From contig JAEDIL010000060.1 of NCBI GenBank assembly GCA_016292455.1, positions 1 through 10,534 of the forward strand: DNA of 10,534 nucleotides, given 5' to 3'. The notes under the pieces are model-generated. The model made no database searches. It saw only the letters and a list, made by a program, of their open reading frames with translations, and had not been told where the DNA came from. Shown piece by piece: positions 7,022 through 10,534 of the stretch. This DNA is from Clostridiaceae bacterium. GTDB lineage: Bacteria; Bacillota; Clostridia; Oscillospirales; Acutalibacteraceae. Made by a program: the position numbers and the translations under genes. Every line of letters begins with the position of its first letter. Within the stretch, counting starts at the first letter, position 1.

Positions 7022-7795
7022 TCAACCACAGGAGGAATGACCGCCGTCAACAACAATTGACGTTCCGGTGACGTAATCTGACATGCCGGAGGAAAGGAAG
7101 AGTACCGGTCCGACTATATCCTGCGGCTTCGCCAGTCTTCTTTGCGGAATACGAACATTCATATATGCGCACCAACGCTCATCTGCAAGCTGTTTTGCAA
7201 TCAGCGGCGTTTCAACAAAGCCGGGGCAAACGCAGTTGACCTGAACGCCGAAGCGCGCCCATTCGCTCGCAAGGGATTTTGTCATCTGGAGAACGGCGCC
7301 CTTGCTTGCACTGTATGCAACGGCAGCCGGAACACCGAGATATGCGCTGAGCGATGACATGAACACAATTTTTCCGCCTTTCTTTTTTCCCCAGAAGCGG
7401 TTGAAGGTCTGCTGAGTGAAAAAGAACTGAGCGGTGAGGTTGATGTCAATAACTTTTCCCCAGTCCTTGCGCGTTTCATATATGCTGTAAACATCGTGAG
7501 CAACGCCGGCATTGTTGACAAGAACGTCAAGCGTTCCGAACTTTTCCGCGGTGTAATCAAGCACGGCGCTGATGTCCTCCTCTTTTGTCAGGTCGCCGCA
7601 GACTGTGAAAATTTCAGCGCCGGGGAATTCGCCGCGCAAAGCCGCTGCCGCCGCTTCAAGCGCCGACTTGTCAAAATCGCAGAGCATGACCGCCGCCCCG
7701 TTTTCAAGAAAACCCTTTGCACATTCACAGCCGATTCCGCCGGCAGCACCCGTTATAAGAACCTTTTTATTTTCAAGGTTAAGTGAATATTTCAT
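7022..7795 (-). CDS. Short-chain dehydrogenase/reductase, classical SDR
   Basis: This is a cytosolic NAD(P)-dependent oxidoreductase of 257 residues, the typical classical-SDR length. It shows the nucleotide-binding TGAAGGIG (15-22), an aspartate at the end of beta-2 (D40 in LCDFD, which favours NAD(H) over NADP(H)), NNAG (94-97), the structural N119 in DINLT, and the catalytic S148 and YSASK (Y161, K165). The PG motif CVCPGFVETPL (188-198) and a C-terminal VDGG (249-252) are also present. The frame is open upstream to 8161, but the ATG at 7793-7795 gives the family-typical MKYSLNLENKKVLITG start and follows a purine-rich AAAGGACGGA segment. It is divergent from the GPH symporter, which suggests that it acts on a sugar, sugar acid or polyol brought in by that transporter (gluconate 5-dehydrogenase-like enzymes belong to this group). 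That link is inference. Confidence 0.9.
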   Translation of the reverse strand: MKYSLNLENKKVLITGAAGGIGCECAKGFLENGAAVMLCDFDKSALEAAAAALRGEFPGAEIFTVCGDLTKEEDISAVLDYTAEKFGTLDVLVNNAGVAHDVYSIYETRKDWGKVIDINLTAQFFFTQQTFNRFWGKKKGGKIVFMSSLSAYLGVPAAVAYSASKGAVLQMTKSLASEWARFGVQVNCVCPGFVETPLIAKQLADERWCAYMNVRIPQRRLAKPQDIVGPVLFLSSGMSDYVTGTSIVVDGGHSSCG

Positions 7796-7832
7796 TTTAA
7801 CTTCCGTCCTTTCAAGTTCACAATTTGTTAAT

Positions 7833-7861
7833 ATAATACCACATTGCTTTGCATTATGCAA
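7833..7861 (-). promoter_or_regulatory. Probable promoter of the SDR gene with upstream A/T tract
   Basis: On the minus strand there is a -10 TATTAT (7833-7838) with an extended TGG directly ahead, and a -35-like TTGCAT (7856-7861) at 17-base spacing. A poly-purine run A8-G-A7 on the plus strand (7866-7881) lies immediately upstream and could act as an UP element or cause DNA bending. Confidence 0.5.
7849..7861. promoter_or_regulatory. Palindrome overlapping the SDR -35, candidate operator
   Basis: TTGCATTATGCAA is a perfect 6-1-6 palindrome, with looser extension on both sides (TTGC at 7844-7847 and GCAAGC beyond 7858). It covers the -35 of the SDR promoter and lies about 45 bases upstream of the -35 of the divergent symporter promoter. 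The size and position fit the binding site of a dimeric repressor such as a LacI-type sugar regulator. No regulator gene is in the window, so the protein is unknown. Confidence 0.45.
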
Positions 7862-7905
7862 GCAGAAAAAAAAGAAAAAAATCCATTCCCGGCCGTCTGT
7901 TTTGA

Positions 7906-7934
7906 TTGACTTTGCCGCGCTGCAATGATAAACT
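7906..7934 (+). promoter_or_regulatory. Probable promoter of the GPH symporter operon
   Basis: There is a -35 TTGACT (7906-7911), a 17-base spacer, and a -10 TAAACT (7929-7934) with an extended TGA just before it. The distance to the ATG at 7967 is about 32 bases, with a GGAGGA ribosome binding site at 7955-7960. Confidence 0.6.
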
Positions 7935-7966
7935 TTACACAACAGATTCTTTGTGGAGGATAAATT

Positions 7967-9712
7967 ATGGGAAAAGAAAAAGGAACCTCTTCGCCGCCGC
8001 TTCCCCTTGGCGAAAGGGTAAAAAAAGCTATCGGAGTCAAAGGAGACTTTAAAACGGCAATCCTGCCGATGATAAATTACAGCTTTGCAAACATGTACAT
8101 GGGCGGTGCAGGCTACATAATAAATATGTACTACATGGTCTTTCTGACCGATGTTGTTCACCTTGACATCAAGCTTGCCGGCGTTTCAATAATGATTGCT
8201 ACTCTCTGGGACGCAGTGACTGACCCCATTATGGGGATCATTACAGACAGAACACGTTCAAAAACCGGAAGACACCGCCGCTATCTGCTTTTCGGACTTA
8301 TTCCAATGGCAGTTTCCTACACTCTTTTGTGGAATGGCTTCGGTCTTGACGGCGCCGCCGCACCCGGAAAAGCAATGGTTTATTATACTGTTGTTTACAT
8401 GGCATACAAAACGGCATACACCATAATAGGCGTTCCGCACACGGCAATGCTTCCGGAGCTTGCGCCGGAATATGACCTGAGGACACAGTATAACTCCATG
8501 GGCTATCTCTTCAACTCGGCAGGCATGGTGCCCTCGTTTGTTGCAACTGCCCTCATTCTTGCTCTTTTCGGCTGCAACAGCAACCTCAATTCCTCCGCAA
8601 AAACGCCGATGCTTATTGTCGGAATTGTTCTTTCGCTGTTCTATTGCATTGCGGTCTGGCTGACCTATCACAACGTCAGAGAGAAATCTTCGCTCGACAT
8701 GGTGAATCCTCCGCTCGACGTCAGGGCAATCATCAACGAATACATTCAGGTTTTCCGCAGCAAGTCGTTCAGGGAATACTTCTTCATGAGCGTTGCATAT
8801 CAGTTTTCAACCGGCTTTTATTCAAACACCAAGGTATATTACATCAAATACCTTGCGAACCAATACGCCTTTTACGCAATCCACAACGCCATTGCCGGCG
8901 TTGCCGAAGCGGCAGCCTTCCCCCTCAACTATGCGCTGACAATGAAGCACGGCAAGAAAAAATGCGGCAGCATCGTCACTCCTCTCATGGTTGCCGGTCT
9001 TGCGCTCGGATTTTTCATGCAGCCGGCAGGAACGGGCGTGTCAAAATATATCTGGCTGGGAGTTATGATTCTCAGCATGCTCCTCTACCCGTTCGGAATG
9101 AGCGGACTCGGCTTTGTTTCAACCAACGTTTTCCCCGACCTCACCGACGTTGACGAAGCAATAACCGGCAGACGCAGAGAGGGCGTTCTTTCAACCTTCA
9201 ACACCTTCATCAAAAAGAGCATCGGCGGCGTTATGACCGCGCTTGTCGGCTTTGCCCTCGGCGGCTTCGGTCTTGTTACCGGAGAAGAGGTTGAAAAATA
9301 TGAAAAAGCAAACAACGCACTTTTCCCTCAGACGGACACAGCCATACTCGGCGTCAGAATCTGCGTTGCGCTGGTTCCCATAGTTGCGGCGCTGGTTGCC
9401 CTCTTCCTGCTCAACCGCTTCAAAATGACAAAGGAAGACCACGTCATTGTCCGCGCGGCTGTTGCAGCAAAGCACAAATACGGTGCAGTTGCGCTGAGCG
9501 CGGAAGAAAAGGAAGCAATTGAAAAAATTACCGGACAGAAAATGGAAAAAATGTGGCTCGGACAAAACGATGACGGTTCTCAGCCGCACAGCCTTGAGAA
9601 AAACGAAAACGGCGAATACGTCATTTTGCTTGAACTTGAAGAGGAGCGAAAAGCCTTCCTTGAACAGCAGAAAGCACTTGACGAGGAAAGAAAAGCCGCC
9701 GCGAAATCATAA
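7967..9712 (+). CDS. GPH-family (MelB-like) cation:glycoside symporter with long charged C-terminal tail
   Basis: This polytopic inner-membrane transporter belongs to the glycoside-pentoside-hexuronide:cation family (MFS_2 fold), which takes up oligosaccharides, glycosides or uronides with Na+ or H+. Signature segments are WDAVTDPIMG (81-90) followed by TDRTRSKTGRHRR (93-105), and the C-half loop DLTDVDEAITGRRREG (391-406) with FIKK. D82 and D86 line up with the helix II cation-site aspartates of MelB (D55, D59). The MelB helix IV aspartate D124 lines up with G155 in TIIGVPH, so the cation site may differ. At 581 residues it is about 100 longer than typical: residues 485-581 after the last membrane helix form a hydrophilic tail that ends in a Glu/Lys/Ala-rich, coiled-coil-like stretch (about 555-580). 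The start is supported by GGAGGA at 7955-7960. It is the first gene of a probable two-gene operon. The substrate is unknown. Confidence 0.9.
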   Translation: MGKEKGTSSPPLPLGERVKKAIGVKGDFKTAILPMINYSFANMYMGGAGYIINMYYMVFLTDVVHLDIKLAGVSIMIATLWDAVTDPIMGIITDRTRSKTGRHRRYLLFGLIPMAVSYTLLWNGFGLDGAAAPGKAMVYYTVVYMAYKTAYTIIGVPHTAMLPELAPEYDLRTQYNSMGYLFNSAGMVPSFVATALILALFGCNSNLNSSAKTPMLIVGIVLSLFYCIAVWLTYHNVREKSSLDMVNPPLDVRAIINEYIQVFRSKSFREYFFMSVAYQFSTGFYSNTKVYYIKYLANQYAFYAIHNAIAGVAEAAAFPLNYALTMKHGKKKCGSIVTPLMVAGLALGFFMQPAGTGVSKYIWLGVMILSMLLYPFGMSGLGFVSTNVFPDLTDVDEAITGRRREGVLSTFNTFIKKSIGGVMTALVGFALGGFGLVTGEEVEKYEKANNALFPQTDTAILGVRICVALVPIVAALVALFLLNRFKMTKEDHVIVRAAVAAKHKYGAVALSAEEKEAIEKITGQKMEKMWLGQNDDGSQPHSLEKNENGEYVILLELEEERKAFLEQQKALDEERKAAAKS

Positions 9713-9733
9713 TAGCACAAGGGAGAATACAGC

Positions 9734-10237
9734 ATGGAAAAGAAAATTGACATCACACAAAAAGCACCCGCAAAAAAAGAAAAGAATTTCAAAAACAACC
9801 TCAAAAAGTTCCTGTTTTATTTTGTTCAGTGGACATGGGGACTTCCGGTCAACCTTGTTGGCGTAATTGTTTTTCTCATCTGCACCAAGGGGCTTAAAAG
9901 AAGGTATCAGAAATTCGGCTACGCAAGAATCACCTATCTTCCGTGGAAGCAGGGCGGTCTTTCGCTCGGTCTGTTCATCTTTATGCGTGACCAGCACCCC
10001 AGCCGCAAGTGGACCTACAACACCCGTATTCATGAATACGGTCACACCTGGCAGTGCCTCCTCCTCGGTCCGCTCTATTACATTGTGATTGCTCTCCCCT
10101 CGGCAATCTGGTGCAACTTCTTTGCCGGCTACCGCAAAAAACACAACGTTTCCTATTACAAGCTCTATTGCGAGGGCTGGGCAAACGCCTGGGGACAGAA
10201 AGCCACCGGAATGAAAATGACCGACCTTGCAAATTAA
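9734..10237 (+). CDS. Small membrane protein with HEYGH metallopeptidase-like motif, unknown function
   Basis: This 167-residue protein has a basic N-terminus and two likely membrane segments (about residues 27-50 and 109-129). HEYGH (H100, E101, H104) lies at the mouth of the second segment, in the stretch RIHEYGHTWQCLLLGPLYY. A downstream CEGWANAWG (146-154) supplies E147, a possible third metal ligand. I recognise the pattern HE-x-GHT-x-Q-x-x-x-LGPLY followed by an E-x-WA element from uncharacterised clostridial and Bacteroidetes membrane proteins, but I cannot name a function. HExxH plus a later glutamate would fit a gluzincin-like zinc site, although the protein is shorter than known intramembrane proteases. 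The ribosome binding site AAGGGAGA (9719-9726) lies eight bases upstream. It begins 21 bases after the symporter stop, so it is very likely co-transcribed. A role in maturation of the transporter or another membrane protein is speculation. Confidence 0.75.
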   Translation: MEKKIDITQKAPAKKEKNFKNNLKKFLFYFVQWTWGLPVNLVGVIVFLICTKGLKRRYQKFGYARITYLPWKQGGLSLGLFIFMRDQHPSRKWTYNTRIHEYGHTWQCLLLGPLYYIVIALPSAIWCNFFAGYRKKHNVSYYKLYCEGWANAWGQKATGMKMTDLAN

Positions 10238-10268
10238 GACACCGCTAAACATACCGAACAACAACAGC

Positions 10269-10431
10269 AAGGAGCTGTCGCATTTAGCGCAGAGTAAAAA
10301 GAAAAATGCTGAAATACAAAATTGTATGGTTGCTTTTTTCTTTTTTAACCGTTTTTTCACCCACTCGCAGTATCTATATACAGCTTCGGGGTGAAGAAAA
10401 CGATTTCTGCATCTAAATGCAACAGCTCCTT
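10269..10431. repeat. 163-base element with 19-bp near-perfect terminal inverted repeats (MITE-like or structured)
   Basis: The left arm AAGGAGCTGTCGCATTTAG (10269-10287) is the reverse complement of 10413-10431 except for one base (C10279 facing A10421). After a small internal bulge, GCAGA (10289-10293) pairs with TCTGC (10406-10410). Between the arms lie two further foldable segments: an A-rich/T-rich stem centred on ATACAAAATTGTAT (10295-10346), and a TCACCC/GGGTGA stem (10357-10395) capped by GTAT/ATAC. The interior has no transposase gene. The terminal GGAGCTGTYGCATTTAG pattern looks like an insertion-sequence end, which suggests a miniature inverted-repeat transposable element. No convincing target-site duplication is visible, and a structured RNA or processing site is an alternative. 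Confidence 0.65.
10295..10346 (+). terminator. Possible terminator of the symporter operon, inside the inverted-repeat element
   Basis: An A-rich left arm (TAAAAAGAAAAATGC, 10295-10309) pairs with GCTTTTTTCTTTTTT (10332-10346) around the small palindrome ATACAAAATTGTAT (10314-10327). The stem ends in a long T-rich run on the plus strand, so it could stop transcription from the symporter operon 58 bases after its last stop codon. The stem is AT-rich and weak in its lower part. Confidence 0.45.
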
Positions 10432-10533
10432 CTCATTTTTCTTTGCGTCTGTTACCGCGCTGCAAACACCGCGTTCTCCTACGATGAACCTGCTCTTTTG
10501 CAGTTCCGACAGCATCAAAGCCCTCAGAGGCGG
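10357..10533 (-). CDS. Possible 3' end of a minus-strand reading frame (weak)
   Basis: A frame of 58 codons is open from the right window edge to a TGA at 10357-10359. It would read through the right inverted-repeat arm (encoding KELLHLD) and ends in EIVFFTPKLYIDTASG. No start, ribosome binding site or recognisable domain is visible, and another frame of the same stretch is also open for 33 codons. It may be the tail of a gene that begins outside the window and was extended into the repeat element, or a chance frame. The product is unknown. Confidence 0.22.
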   Translation of the reverse strand, partial: PPLRALMLSELQKSRFIVGERGVCSAVTDAKKNEKELLHLDAEIVFFTPKLYIDTASG

Positions 10534-10534
10534 A

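Noticed and set aside
7796..8161. 120-residue N-terminal extension of the SDR protein
   Set aside because: The extra residues overlap the divergent promoters and the symporter start, and are Lys/Phe-rich from the A-tract. The SDR fold begins normally at the 7795 start.
9707..10360. 217-residue minus-strand reading frame
   Set aside because: It lies antisense to the HEYGH gene and the operon terminator, has no domain pattern or ribosome binding site, and looks like a shadow of the plus-strand gene.
10261..10440. Target-site duplication flanking the inverted-repeat element
   Set aside because: The bases outside the arms (ACAGC on the left, CTCAT on the right) do not match, so no duplication can be claimed.

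Overview
The window looks like chromosomal DNA from a low-to-moderate-GC Gram-positive bacterium, most likely a gut-type Clostridia/Oscillospirales lineage. The reasons are strong AGGAGG-type ribosome binding sites, a single-chain GlyQS-type glycyl-tRNA synthetase, short Gram-positive-style signal peptides on the secreted proteins, and a glycoside-type cation symporter. This placement is inferred from style and gene families, not from a phylogenetic marker search.

Layout. Positions 1-701 (+) hold the C-terminal part of glycyl-tRNA synthetase, followed by a terminator-like hairpin. Positions 810-2825 (+) hold two tandem paralogous exported calcineurin-like metallophosphoesterases (MPEs) in one unit, closed by a strong bidirectional terminator shared with the convergent glyA. 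Positions 2909-5493 (-) hold serS followed by glyA, with a promoter upstream of serS and a hairpin just ahead of the glyA ribosome binding site. Positions 5775-6941 (-) hold a third exported MPE of a different subfamily, with its own promoter and terminator. Positions 7022-7795 (-) hold a short-chain dehydrogenase. It is divergent from a 581-residue GPH/MelB-type symporter at 7967-9712 (+), which is followed 21 bases later by a small membrane protein with an HEYGH metallopeptidase-like motif (9734-10237). The right end carries a 163-base element bounded by near-perfect 19-bp inverted repeats.

How the genes fit together. glyQS, serS and glyA all deal with charging or interconverting serine and glycine, so the left half is a serine/glycine housekeeping neighbourhood into which three exported MPEs are interleaved. 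The right half looks like a small catabolic module: a sugar or glycoside importer and an NAD-type dehydrogenase read from a shared divergent control region that contains a palindrome over one promoter. No substrate can be assigned from sequence alone.

I saw no CRISPR array, tRNA, rRNA, prophage gene or intact transposase. The least explained items are the inverted-repeat element at the right end, the HEYGH membrane protein linked to the symporter, and the three exported MPEs around serS-glyA.
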